A stretch of DNA of 41,526 bases from an uncultured Alphaproteobacteria bacterium (GCA_905479125.1 CAJQLI010000022.1:1-41526), one strand, 5' to 3'. Counted from the stretch's first letter, positions 26,684-35,786 are shown. Numbers and translations are program-made. The notes: generated from the letters alone by a model not told the origin.

Positions 26684-27439
26684 TCAGTGCATCGCAGAGC
26701 CGCCATCGACGACCAGTGTTTGGCCTGTGATGAAATCGGAATCCTGTGATGAGAAGAACACAAGAGCGCCAATCAGGTCTTCTGGCAGTTGTTCGCGTTT
26801 GATTGCACGTGACGCGGTATTACCATCCTTGACGGCGGTCCACTGATCATCGTTGATCACTTTTTCGCTCATGGTCAGGCCGGGCGCGATACAGTTGACA
26901 GTAATGCCGTCATCGCCGACTTCACGGGCAAGCGCGCGGGTAAATGCAATCTGCGCACCTTTCGAGCTTACATAGTGGAGCAGCATCGGGGTGCCCTTGA
27001 ACACGGTACCAGACGCGATATTGATGATCTTGCCGTAACCGTTCTTTTTCATTTCAGGGACGGCGGCCTTGCTGCAGCTGAAGACGCCGCGCGTATTGAC
27101 CTGCATCACGCGGTCCCATTCGGTTTCATCGATATCCAGGAACGAGCCTTGTTTCAGGTCGGCAAACAGGGCTGCGTTATTGACCAGGATGTCGAGCCGT
27201 CCATAGGTGTCCACCGTCTCGGCGACCATGGCTTTGATGTTGTCCGGGTCCGTCACATCGCAGTGTATACCGATGGCCTCGCCACCTGCCTGCTTGATAA
27301 TGTTAACGGTTGTTTCGGTGTCAACAATGTCGGTGACCGCGACCTTCGCGCCCTCGGCCGCAAGAACTTTTGCATATTCAACGCCGATTCCGCGTCCGCC
27401 ACCGGTTACGATGGCTACTTTTCCGTCAAGTCTTCCCAT
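26684..27439 (-). CDS. SDR family NAD(P)-dependent oxidoreductase
   Basis: KVAIVTGGGRGIGVEYAK, LVNNAALF, YVSSKGAQIAFTRALARE, NCIAPGLT, ITGQTLVVDGGSAMH. Confidence 0.96.
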   Translation of the reverse strand: MGRLDGKVAIVTGGGRGIGVEYAKVLAAEGAKVAVTDIVDTETTVNIIKQAGGEAIGIHCDVTDPDNIKAMVAETVDTYGRLDILVNNAALFADLKQGSFLDIDETEWDRVMQVNTRGVFSCSKAAVPEMKKNGYGKIINIASGTVFKGTPMLLHYVSSKGAQIAFTRALAREVGDDGITVNCIAPGLTMSEKVINDDQWTAVKDGNTASRAIKREQLPEDLIGALVFFSSQDSDFITGQTLVVDGGSAMH

Positions 27440-27471
27440 TTTATTCTCCGTTCATTTATGCGGGGTCGAGT

Positions 27472-27519
27472 CCGGTCCCGTGTTATTCCGGTCCCATGAT
27501 ATTCCGGCCTGATGTTATT
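27472..27519. repeat. Three tandem imperfect 16-bp repeats
   Basis: CCGGTCCCGTGTTATT / CCGGTCCCATGATATT / CCGGCCTGATGTTATT, directly adjacent. Confidence 0.8.
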
Positions 27520-28222
27520 CCAAGCCAAGGAACTTGTTCGAAAAGCCGGGATCATTCAAGAGCGTGTCTTTCGCACCGTCGAGCACGGACCGCCCATTCT
27601 CAATCACATAGGCATGTTCGACAAAGTCGAGCGCCCTGTGAATATTCTGTTCGACCAGCAGCATGGTGACGCCCTCATCGGATATCCGGCGTAGCGCTTC
27701 CATCACTTCGTCTACCAGGATCGGCGCAACGCCCAGGAACGGCTCGTCCAGGAGCAGCAGGTCGGGCGATGACATCAGGGCCCGGCAGATCGCCAGCATT
27801 TGTTGCTGCCCGCCGGACAACGTGCCGGCCATATCGTTGTGCTTTTGTTTCAGGATCGGGAATAGGGCGAAGGCGTGGTCGATATTATCTGCCACACCGG
27901 CGCGTGCAGATTTCGTATAGGCACCCATCTCCAGGTTTTCGCGGACCGTCATTTCACCGAACAGGCGCCTGCCTTCGGGGACCAGGGCTATCCCGGATTC
28001 GACGTTCAGCGGCGGCGAATTTCCCACGATAGAATGCCCGTCATAGCGGATATCGCCCTCCGACGGTGGATAGATACCTAGGATGGCGCCGAGCGTTGTT
28101 GATTTTCCGGCTCCGTTTGCGCCGAGCAGACCGACGCGTGCGCCCGTATCGACATTCAGCGAGAGGTCCCATATCGCCCGTAGTTTCCCATGATCGACGG
28201 CAAGGTTCTCAATCGTCAGCAT
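27515..28222 (-). CDS. Branched-chain amino acid-type ABC transporter ATP-binding protein (LivF-like)
   Basis: GANGAGKSTTLGAILG, TLSGGQQQMLAICRALMSSPDLLLLDEPFLGVAPILVDEV; LivF-like C-terminus. Confidence 0.95.
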   Translation of the reverse strand: MLTIENLAVDHGKLRAIWDLSLNVDTGARVGLLGANGAGKSTTLGAILGIYPPSEGDIRYDGHSIVGNSPPLNVESGIALVPEGRRLFGEMTVRENLEMGAYTKSARAGVADNIDHAFALFPILKQKHNDMAGTLSGGQQQMLAICRALMSSPDLLLLDEPFLGVAPILVDEVMEALRRISDEGVTMLLVEQNIHRALDFVEHAYVIENGRSVLDGAKDTLLNDPGFSNKFLGLE

Positions 28223-29970
28223 TACACGGCCTCCGGAGCAGCGGAGCCGAGATAGGTACGTAGCACGCGCTCGTCCCTGACAACGTCATCCAGCGGCCCA
28301 TCGGCGATGATCGAGCCCTGTTCCATCACAATCACACGGTCGACCACCTGGGCCAGTGCCGAAAAGATGTGTTCGACCCAGATGATTGTGATCCCGTAAT
28401 TGTCGCGCAGTTCGCGGATGTGATTGACGAAGTTTCGTACTTCCATCGGGGTCAGGCCTGATGCCACTTCGTCGACCAGTAACAGCCTGGGTCGACAGGC
28501 GAGGGCGCGGGCCAGTTCCAACGCCTTTTTCTGTTGCAGGTTCAGCGAATCCGCGCGGGCTGACAGGTGGTCCGTCAGCCCGACATATTCGGCGAACTGT
28601 GTTGCGAGACCCAGTGCATCCGGGAGTGACGCGGATACTGCGCCGCGATACATAAGCGGCATCGCTATATTTTCAGCGACGGTCAGGTCCGAGAATGGCT
28701 GCGGTATCTGGAACGTCCGTCCGATCCCCAGTTTGGATGCGTCGTCGCGGCGGGCGCCGGCCAGATTCTGGCCGAGGAAAATAATGTCTCCGGATTTCTG
28801 CTCGAATACCTTGGAGATGCAGTTGAAAAGGGTCGTCTTCCCGGACCCGTTCGTGCCCACAAGGCCGACAATCTCGCCTGCATTGATTGTCAGGCTGATG
28901 TTGTCGACGGCGACATTGCCGCCGAACGCCATCGTGAGATTGCGGCATTCGAGAACCGGTTGCCCTTTCATGTCTGACTGTTTCGGCAGAGGGAGCCCGT
29001 CTGTCATCGTGACACCTGCCGTGGCTTTCACGAACCGGTCATGTTCTCGTCCCAGGAAGCCGATCCACCTGTTATTGCGGATAATTCCGCTGCGCAGCAG
29101 CCCGCCCGGCATGTACCGGCCGATCAGAAGTAACAGCAGACCGAAAATTGCGGTTTGCAAAATCGGCAGGCTGACGATCAGCAACTGGTTGAACAGTGAC
29201 AGGATGATCACGCCGACCACGGCGCCCCACAAGAGCCCGGACCCTCCGAGAAGCGCCATGGCAATCGGGATCAGTGCGACATCAAGCCCGAACACGGTGG
29301 TCGGGTCGATATAAGAGAGCTGCCAGCCCTGAAGTGCGCCCGCGAGAGACGCAAAACCCGCAGACATGATCAGCACCCCGGACTTGGCCGGGAATATTCT
29401 TATGCCGCAGATCTCGGCTGCTTCTTCATCATTGCGGATTGCTTTGAGCGCGTAACCGAACCGGGTCCGTATCAGCCAGACGGTTGCGATGGCGGTCAGT
29501 CCCACGAGTCCAATTGCGAGGTAATAGGCCTCGAACAAAACGTATTTCGGCGGCAGAACAACGCCGTCGGCGCCACCGGTAAAATCGAAGTTGAAGGCAA
29601 GAAGTTCTGTGAGTGGCAATATCGCGAGCGTCGCAAAGGCAAAGTAATCGCCGCGCAGGCGGAACAGCGGGAAGCTGACGACCAGTGCCACGATCGAGGT
29701 GACCACCACGGCGATCACGAAGCAAAGCGCGATCGGAATACCGTTCAGCAGCGACAGGCAGAACGCATACGCGCCGATGCCGTAAAAGGCGAAATGCGCG
29801 AGATTGATATAGCCTGCCTCGCCGCCGACCCAGTCCCAGCTCTGGGCGAGGGTGTAGGAGATCAGCATGGTGAACAGAAGCGTCGTCGTGTAGGCGCTGC
29901 CCGATGTGGGGATCAGTGCCAGCGCGGCAAGAACGAAGGCGCCGCCGAGCCAGTAACGATAATTGCTCAT
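28222..29970 (-). CDS. Fused LivM-like permease / LivG-like ATP-binding protein
   Basis: ORF 28222..30051; ATG 29970 (MSNYRYWLGGAFVL) preferred. N-terminal LivM TM domain (AQSWDWVGGEAGYINLAHFAFYGIGAYAF; EEAAEICGIRIFPAKSGVLIMSAGFASLAGAL); C-terminal LivG NBD (GTNGSGKTTLFNCI; LNLQQKKALELARALACRPRLLLVDEVASGLTPMEV). Confidence 0.94.
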   Translation of the reverse strand: MSNYRYWLGGAFVLAALALIPTSGSAYTTTLLFTMLISYTLAQSWDWVGGEAGYINLAHFAFYGIGAYAFCLSLLNGIPIALCFVIAVVVTSIVALVVSFPLFRLRGDYFAFATLAILPLTELLAFNFDFTGGADGVVLPPKYVLFEAYYLAIGLVGLTAIATVWLIRTRFGYALKAIRNDEEAAEICGIRIFPAKSGVLIMSAGFASLAGALQGWQLSYIDPTTVFGLDVALIPIAMALLGGSGLLWGAVVGVIILSLFNQLLIVSLPILQTAIFGLLLLLIGRYMPGGLLRSGIIRNNRWIGFLGREHDRFVKATAGVTMTDGLPLPKQSDMKGQPVLECRNLTMAFGGNVAVDNISLTINAGEIVGLVGTNGSGKTTLFNCISKVFEQKSGDIIFLGQNLAGARRDDASKLGIGRTFQIPQPFSDLTVAENIAMPLMYRGAVSASLPDALGLATQFAEYVGLTDHLSARADSLNLQQKKALELARALACRPRLLLVDEVASGLTPMEVRNFVNHIRELRDNYGITIIWVEHIFSALAQVVDRVIVMEQGSIIADGPLDDVVRDERVLRTYLGSAAPEAV

Positions 29971-30845
29971 TTCGACTTCCGCCACCCGAAGCCCTGCGGG
30001 AAGATCACCAGGATCACCAGCAGTAATACGATTGAAATCGCCGGGGCCCATTGGGTCGCCCAGAAGAATGATGTGAAGCCCTCGGCAAGGCCGAGGAAGA
30101 TACCCGCGATCAGTGCGCCGACCAGGTTACCGATTCCCCCCAGTATGATGATGGTGAATGCCTTAACCGTGAGCGAAAAACCCATATAGGGATCGACTGG
30201 AAACAGCATTGTATAGAGTACCGCGGCGATCGCGACGATGCCGGATCCGAACGCGAAGGTCAGTGCGTGTACGCGGTCTGCCTGGACGCCGCAGATCGTG
30301 GCGCCGGTATGATCCTGGGTCACCGCCCGCATGGCGCGTCCGAACCAGCTCTTTTTTATGTAAAAATGCAGGACGATCGTAAAAACGATTATTCCGCCGA
30401 GAATCCAGGCTTGGGTTGTCGATACGATGACGTCGCCGAATTCCATTGCTTCGAAGCGGAGCGGGATATTTCGGGGTGCAGGGCCGGCAATCCAGGCTGC
30501 AACGTCGGACAGGATCAGAAGTGCCCCCACCGTTACCAGCACTGACCCGACCGTGTATTCGAAATGACTTCGTTTGGTCAGCGGCTGAAGCAGTTTGTCG
30601 TAAAACACGTAGCCGAATAAACCAAGAACCGGCACCAGCAGCGCCATAATCAGCAACGGATTCCAGGCCGTTGCCGTGAAAATGGCGCTTGCCGCGACAC
30701 CACCCACGGCCAGCAATGTGCCGTGGGCGAAGTTGAGGATACGTGCGACGCCATAGATCAGTGACAGCCCGAAGGCGACCATAGCGTAGAGCCCGCCGAG
30801 CAGTATTCCGCCCAGCGCGATCTGGATGATAATGGAGGCGTCCAT
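29967..30845 (-). CDS. Branched-chain amino acid-type ABC transporter permease (LivH-like)
   Basis: IIQIALGGILLGGLYAMVAFGLSLIYGVARILNFAHGTLLAVGG; MGFSLTVKAFTIIILGGIGNLVGALIAGIFLGLAE. Confidence 0.95.
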   Translation of the reverse strand: MDASIIIQIALGGILLGGLYAMVAFGLSLIYGVARILNFAHGTLLAVGGVAASAIFTATAWNPLLIMALLVPVLGLFGYVFYDKLLQPLTKRSHFEYTVGSVLVTVGALLILSDVAAWIAGPAPRNIPLRFEAMEFGDVIVSTTQAWILGGIIVFTIVLHFYIKKSWFGRAMRAVTQDHTGATICGVQADRVHALTFAFGSGIVAIAAVLYTMLFPVDPYMGFSLTVKAFTIIILGGIGNLVGALIAGIFLGLAEGFTSFFWATQWAPAISIVLLLVILVIFPQGFGWRKSK

Positions 30846-30889
30846 GGTGGTTATGCCATGGATGCCGGGTGACCAACGTCAGTCATGAT

Positions 30890-32104
30890 CTATTGCCAGC
30901 TGGGCGACGGATAGACGAATTTTCCGGTGGCGATCTCCGGAGGCCAGACGATCACTGGTTTACCGTTCTGCACCTGCAGCGTGAAGGCGCCGTTCTTGTG
31001 GGCATAACCGTTTTCGTTGAACTCTATCTGGCCAGTCGGTGAATCAAACGTGCCTTTGAAGAGCGCGGCCCGGACTTTTTCCCGATCGACGGTCCCGGCG
31101 CGTTCGACGGCCTGAACCATTATCAGATAGGCGGATATCCGGGACATCGTCCACGGATATTCGAACATGTCGACGTTGGCGCGTTTCACCAGCTCCTCGG
31201 TAAAATCACTGTATGGCCCCTTTACGCCGGGGTACCAGGGAATTTCACCGGTAACGCCTTCCAGGTCATTGCCTACTTGCTTGTGGAGCTTTCCCGATAG
31301 CAGCGCGTGATGCACGTCCTTTGCTTTGGTTTTAAGCCGCCGCATTTGCTGGATCAGCGGCACGGACGGGCTGTCGAAGGACGAGATATAGATGATATCC
31401 GGTTTACGGATACGCAGCTTGAGCACCAGTGACGTGAAATCCTTCAGTTCGACCGAAAACAATTCATTGCCCAGAACCTTGTATCCGAGCGAGGCTGCTT
31501 TCTTGCTCCAGAATCCCGTAAGCGCTTTGGTGACCGGGTTGTCCTGGGTGATGAAGTAGATCGTCTTTGGCCGCGGTGTCTGTTTGGACATCATGTCGAA
31601 ATATCGGGTCGACCAGTTCGGCACGGTCGGCATCGGTGTGCCCCACATGTATTTCAGTCCGCGCTTGAAGATTGGCGGTGCGGCGACATTGGCCATTACC
31701 ATCGGAATTTTATGCTTTTCGGCTACCGGCGGTACCGGAAACCCCATCGCCGACCAGTCCGGCCCGACGAAGAAATCGACCTTGTCGACCGTCGCCATGC
31801 GCTCAAACAGGCTGACCGCGGTCGAGGGCACACTCTGGTCATCATAGATGATGATCTTCAGGGGCAGTTTTTTGCCGCAGCCTTTCAGATTTACCCCGCC
31901 GTTCTCGTTGATCATCTTGGCGAACTCGATGGTCATGTTGCGCCATTTATCGGCAAGCGTGGAATACCGTCCGGTCGACGAAATCGTGGTGCCGAAAGTT
32001 ACCGGTTCGGTGCAGCTTCCCACCGTCGCGTGGGCCGGCGTGATAAGGGATGTTGCGGCAAGCGCTGCCGTTCCCAGGGCAAATAAGCCAATCGTGTATT
32101 TCAT
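30890..32104 (-). CDS. Branched-chain amino acid-type ABC transporter substrate-binding protein (Peripla_BP_6)
   Basis: ATG 32104 with SD GGGAGG and signal peptide MKYTIGLFALGTAALAATSLITPAHA; FGTTISSTGRYSTLADKWRNMTIEFAKMINENGG... VDFFVGPDWSAMGFPVPPVAEKHKIPMVMANVA. Confidence 0.93.
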   Translation of the reverse strand: MKYTIGLFALGTAALAATSLITPAHATVGSCTEPVTFGTTISSTGRYSTLADKWRNMTIEFAKMINENGGVNLKGCGKKLPLKIIIYDDQSVPSTAVSLFERMATVDKVDFFVGPDWSAMGFPVPPVAEKHKIPMVMANVAAPPIFKRGLKYMWGTPMPTVPNWSTRYFDMMSKQTPRPKTIYFITQDNPVTKALTGFWSKKAASLGYKVLGNELFSVELKDFTSLVLKLRIRKPDIIYISSFDSPSVPLIQQMRRLKTKAKDVHHALLSGKLHKQVGNDLEGVTGEIPWYPGVKGPYSDFTEELVKRANVDMFEYPWTMSRISAYLIMVQAVERAGTVDREKVRAALFKGTFDSPTGQIEFNENGYAHKNGAFTLQVQNGKPVIVWPPEIATGKFVYPSPSWQ

Positions 32105-32120
32105 CTTGGTTTCCTCCCAG

Positions 32121-32156
32121 GCTGCGCGATAGCGGTTTTTTGCTTTGCGGCGCAGC
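32121..32156 (-). promoter_or_regulatory. Candidate expression-platform hairpin next to the SD of the SBP gene
   Basis: Inverted repeat GCTGCGC (32121-32127) / GCGCAGC (32150-32156); the SD (TCCTCCC on plus, about 32113-32119) is immediately adjacent. Confidence 0.4.
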
Positions 32157-32270
32157 GTTGAACACACAGAATAGGGTTTCGCGAACGGCGATCCCGTCGG
32201 AAACAAACAACTCCAATCGGTTCTGGCGTAATTTACGTATGGACTAACGCATGGATAAGTCATCAAGTTC

Positions 32271-32366
32271 ACCGTCCCTTCGCCGGCATTATCCGGTGCA
32301 GGTTCCAGGGGTCGTTCGATGATCGAACCTCTCAGCCGTTACTGGCGGCTCCCCCCGATGGAAGCC
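32271..32366 (-). promoter_or_regulatory. TPP (THI-box) riboswitch
   Basis: Minus strand TTCCATCGGGGGGAGCCGCCAGTAACGGCTGAGAGGTTCGATCATCGAACGACCCCTGGAACCTGCACCGGATAATGCCGGCGAAGGGA. Contains the conserved CTGAGA, GACCCCTGGAACCTG, and CCGGATAATGCCGGCGAAGGGA elements of the TPP aptamer. Confidence 0.95.
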
Positions 32367-32405
32367 CGAATTATGCGCGGGCGATTTTGAGATGACAAGC
32401 AGGGA

Positions 32406-34127
32406 ATGAATTCTCAGATGAACGATACAGTTTATGATTACGTGATCGTCGGCGGCGGGTCTGCCGGGTGCGTGCTTGCAGGCCGCCTGAGCGCCCGGTC
32501 ATCAAACCGCGTTTTGCTGGTTGAGGCCGGTACTGATTACGCGCCCGATAATCTGCCGGAACAGCTGCAGGACGGGTTCGCGGGTGTGGCCTATAACGAC
32601 CTGCGCTTTATCTGGAACAAGCTTCGCGTCACGGTCCCGCCGCGCCCCGGTAACCTGCCCGATACCCGCCCTGACAAACTGTATCAGCAGGCCCGTGTGA
32701 TGGGCGGTGGATCGTCCATCAACGGTATGATGGCGAACCGGGGAAGCCCGCTGGATTACAATGAATGGGTTGATCGCGGCGCCGCCGGCTGGGGCTGGGA
32801 TGATGTCCTGCCGTTCTTCAAGAAGCTCGAATCGGACCGGGATTTCGACGGGCCTTATCATGGCAAGGATGGCCCGATCGGAGTGCGGCGCCTGTTTCCT
32901 GATATCTGGCCCGGCTACACGAAGGCGATCATGCAGGCAGCCGATGACGAAGGCTTTGCCTATCTTGAAGATATGAACGCCGATTTCGCCGATGGCTACT
33001 TTCCCATCACGATCTCGAACATCGACGACAAGCGTGTATCGGCGAATGTCGCCTATCTCACGATGGAGGTCCGCGCCCGCCCCAATCTCGATATCCTCGA
33101 TCAGGCGGAGGTACAGCAGCTTAATTTCGATGGCCGGAAGATTGCCGGTCTGCGGGTCAAACGTCCCGACGGTGAGCGGACGATCCGGGCGAATGAAGTG
33201 ATCGTTTCGGGTGGCGCGACGCATTCTCCGGCGATCCTGATGCGGTCCGGCGTCGGTCCTGCGGCGCAGCTGTCCCATCTTGGTATAGACGTTGTCGCCG
33301 ACCGTCAGGGGGTCGGTCAGAACCTGATGGAACATCCCGGTGTGTCGATGGCGTCCTACATGAAACCGGATGCGCGCCTGCCCAAAGGCATGCGCCGCCA
33401 GATGATCGCGGCGATGCGGTTTTCATCCGGTGTCGAAGGCTGCGGCGAGAACGACATGTTTATCGTGCCGACGAATAAATCGGTATGGCATGCGCTCGGT
33501 GACCGCATCGGCGCCGTGATGGTGTGGATCAACAAGTCGTATTCGACCGGCGAAGTGACGCTGAATTCCGCCGACCCGGGGATCGAGCCCAATGTCGATT
33601 TCAACATGTGCTCCGACGAGCGCGACCTGGTGCGGCTGGTCAGGGCGACGCGCCTGCTGGCAAAGCTGCATGAAAACCCTGCCGTGACCGGTGCGGTACA
33701 TGACGTCTTCCCCGCCGCCTATTCGGAGCGGGTGCGCAAAGTCGGGGAATTCAACAATTCGAACCGGATCAAGACATGGATTGCCGCACAGCTCATGGAT
33801 CTCGGCGGGCCGGTGCGCCGCAGCTTCATCAATAACGTGATTCTCGAAGGGCCGACACTGTCCGAGCTATTGCACGACGACGACACCATCGCCGACTGGA
33901 TCCGCACCACCGTCACCGGTCACTGGCATGCATCCTGCACATGCCGTATGGGGGCATCAGATGATCCCGGTGCGGTGACCGACCCGTCCGCGCGGGTTTA
34001 CGGCGTTGAAGGCCTGCGGGTCTGCGACACGTCGATCATGCCCTGCGTGCCGCGTGCCAACACGAACATCCCGACCATAATGATGGCGGAAAAGGTGGCC
34101 GACACGATTTTGGCGGAAGCGGGTTAG
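32406..34127 (+). CDS. GMC family FAD-dependent oxidoreductase (choline dehydrogenase-like)
   Basis: YDYVIVGGGSAGCVLAGRLSARSSNRVLLVEAG; ARVMGGGSSINGMMANRG; GGATHSPAILMRSGVGP; GHWHASCTCRMG; DTSIMPCVPRANTNIPTIMMAEKVAD. Confidence 0.96.
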   Translation: MNSQMNDTVYDYVIVGGGSAGCVLAGRLSARSSNRVLLVEAGTDYAPDNLPEQLQDGFAGVAYNDLRFIWNKLRVTVPPRPGNLPDTRPDKLYQQARVMGGGSSINGMMANRGSPLDYNEWVDRGAAGWGWDDVLPFFKKLESDRDFDGPYHGKDGPIGVRRLFPDIWPGYTKAIMQAADDEGFAYLEDMNADFADGYFPITISNIDDKRVSANVAYLTMEVRARPNLDILDQAEVQQLNFDGRKIAGLRVKRPDGERTIRANEVIVSGGATHSPAILMRSGVGPAAQLSHLGIDVVADRQGVGQNLMEHPGVSMASYMKPDARLPKGMRRQMIAAMRFSSGVEGCGENDMFIVPTNKSVWHALGDRIGAVMVWINKSYSTGEVTLNSADPGIEPNVDFNMCSDERDLVRLVRATRLLAKLHENPAVTGAVHDVFPAAYSERVRKVGEFNNSNRIKTWIAAQLMDLGGPVRRSFINNVILEGPTLSELLHDDDTIADWIRTTVTGHWHASCTCRMGASDDPGAVTDPSARVYGVEGLRVCDTSIMPCVPRANTNIPTIMMAEKVADTILAEAG

Positions 34128-34522
34128 CCCTTCCGCGTCGACGCGGCGATCATCTCCACTTCCACCAGCAGTTTGGGAGTTGCCAGTCCGGCGACCACCA
34201 GCAGGGTCGACGTGGGCCGGTTCTCGCCCAGGTATTCCTCGCGGATCGCGTTATAGGCCGGAATATGCGCCGGATCGGTCAGGAAATGCGTGATCTTCAC
34301 CACGTCACTGATGCGCAGCCGATTGTGTTCGAGGATGGCGAGGCAGTTATTCCAGGCATTCCGTGCCTGGGAGTCGAAATCGTCCGGGATGTTGCCGTCA
34401 AAATCCACCCCGATCTGACCCGCTGTATAGGTGATCTTCGCATTCTCGGGAATTTCCACGCCATGGGCATAGGGCCCCGCCGGTGGCTGCATCTTTTCAG
34501 GATAAAAGGCACGATTTTCCAT
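34124..34522 (-). CDS. RidA family protein (YjgF/YER057c/UK114)
   Basis: Preferred ATG 34522 (MENRAFYPEKMQPPAGPYAHGVEIPENAKITYTAGQIGVD); NRPTSTLLVVAGLATPKLLVEVEMIAA. Confidence 0.92.
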   Translation of the reverse strand: MENRAFYPEKMQPPAGPYAHGVEIPENAKITYTAGQIGVDFDGNIPDDFDSQARNAWNNCLAILEHNRLRISDVVKITHFLTDPAHIPAYNAIREEYLGENRPTSTLLVVAGLATPKLLVEVEMIAASTRKG

Positions 34523-34700
34523 GGTGGTTTCCTCTATGTGTCGATCAGGTTCGATGACTATTCTATAGGAAGCCGGGGCGACCGCGGCAAGCGCCACCTG
34601 AAGATGAATTTGCAATTTGGTGCCGAGACCCCCTAAAATGCTGTCTGACAGCGAGAAATTCAGGGCAGACCGAGCGTCTGTCCAATACAGGAGAAACCGC

Positions 34701-35768
34701 ATGTTTCTGAAAGATACCTGGTATGTCTGCGCACAGCCCGAGGAAGTCACCCGGACACCGATGGCGCGCACAATCTGTAATGAAAACCTGGTCTTCTGGC
34801 GCAAGGAAGACGGCACACCGATCGTGTTCGAGGATCGCTGCTGCCATCGGCGGATGCCGTTATCGAAGGCGAATCTCGTCGGCGACCAGATGGAATGCTA
34901 CTATCACGGCCTGCGTTTCGACGAGGACGGCAAATGCGTGCATGTCCCCGGACAGACCACGATCCCGCCGGGAGCGCAGGTTCAGAAATATCCGATTGTT
35001 GAAAAATACAACTGGATGTGGATCTGGATGGGCGATCCCGCGCTTGCGGATGAAGACCTGATTGTACCCTACCCCTGGAAGACTGCGGATGACTGGGGCG
35101 ACAAGGGCACCTATTTTTACGTCAAAGCCGATTACAAGCTCGTCGTCGACAATTTGCTTGATCTGTCGCATCTGGGCTTCGTGCATCGTTCCACCATCGG
35201 TAATGCTGCCGTTGCCGAGGCCGCCCGTGTCCGGACGCTGAAGGACGACGATTCTGTCACCGTTGCGCGCTGGACTGTCGGTCAGCCTCCGGCACCGACC
35301 TATCAGAAGATGGGCGGCTGGACCGAGGATGACATCGTCGATCGCTGGCAGATCATCGAATTCCGGATGCCGGGCGCGGTGCGCCTGTTCACGGGTGCTG
35401 CGCCGGGCGCTGCCGAAGGCAAGGAATTCGGGTTTACCGAGATCGACCGTGATGTGCCCGAAGGCGGGTTCGGTTTCCACAATCTCAACTTCGTGACCCC
35501 GGAAACCGAGAACACGACGCATTATTTCTGGTCCAATGCCTATCAGGTTCAGGGTCAGCCGGTGTCGGAAGAAATGACCGAGCTTTCCTACAGGCAGATT
35601 TTCACAGCCTTTCACCAGGATTGGGAAGTCTTCAACAAGCAGCAGGAAAACTGGGACGACAAGCCCACGATCGACACCGTCCAGGATGCGGGCTCAATCG
35701 CTGCGCGCGCCATGATCGATCGCAAGATTGCGGAAGAACAGGGCCAGATGGCGGTCGCTGCCGAGTAA
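34701..35768 (+). CDS. Rieske 2Fe-2S aromatic ring-hydroxylating oxygenase, alpha subunit (VanA-like)
   Basis: Preferred ATG 34701. Rieske ligands CCHRRMPLSKANLVGDQMECYYHGLRFDEDGKC; mononuclear iron motif DNLLDLSHLGFVH. Confidence 0.94.
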   Translation: MFLKDTWYVCAQPEEVTRTPMARTICNENLVFWRKEDGTPIVFEDRCCHRRMPLSKANLVGDQMECYYHGLRFDEDGKCVHVPGQTTIPPGAQVQKYPIVEKYNWMWIWMGDPALADEDLIVPYPWKTADDWGDKGTYFYVKADYKLVVDNLLDLSHLGFVHRSTIGNAAVAEAARVRTLKDDDSVTVARWTVGQPPAPTYQKMGGWTEDDIVDRWQIIEFRMPGAVRLFTGAAPGAAEGKEFGFTEIDRDVPEGGFGFHNLNFVTPETENTTHYFWSNAYQVQGQPVSEEMTELSYRQIFTAFHQDWEVFNKQQENWDDKPTIDTVQDAGSIAARAMIDRKIAEEQGQMAVAAE

Positions 35769-35786
35769 TTACGGCGTTATCGAATT

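Noticed and set aside
28424-29314. Plus-strand 296-aa ORF
   Set aside because: Antisense to the LivM-LivG fusion; low-complexity Arg/Ser/Pro-rich shadow ORF.
32105-32272. N-terminal extension of the SBP ORF (start at 32272)
   Set aside because: It would begin at the riboswitch boundary; the internal ATG 32104 has an SD and a proper signal peptide.
32502-33335. Minus-strand 277-aa ORF
   Set aside because: Antisense to the GMC oxidoreductase, which has complete family motifs.
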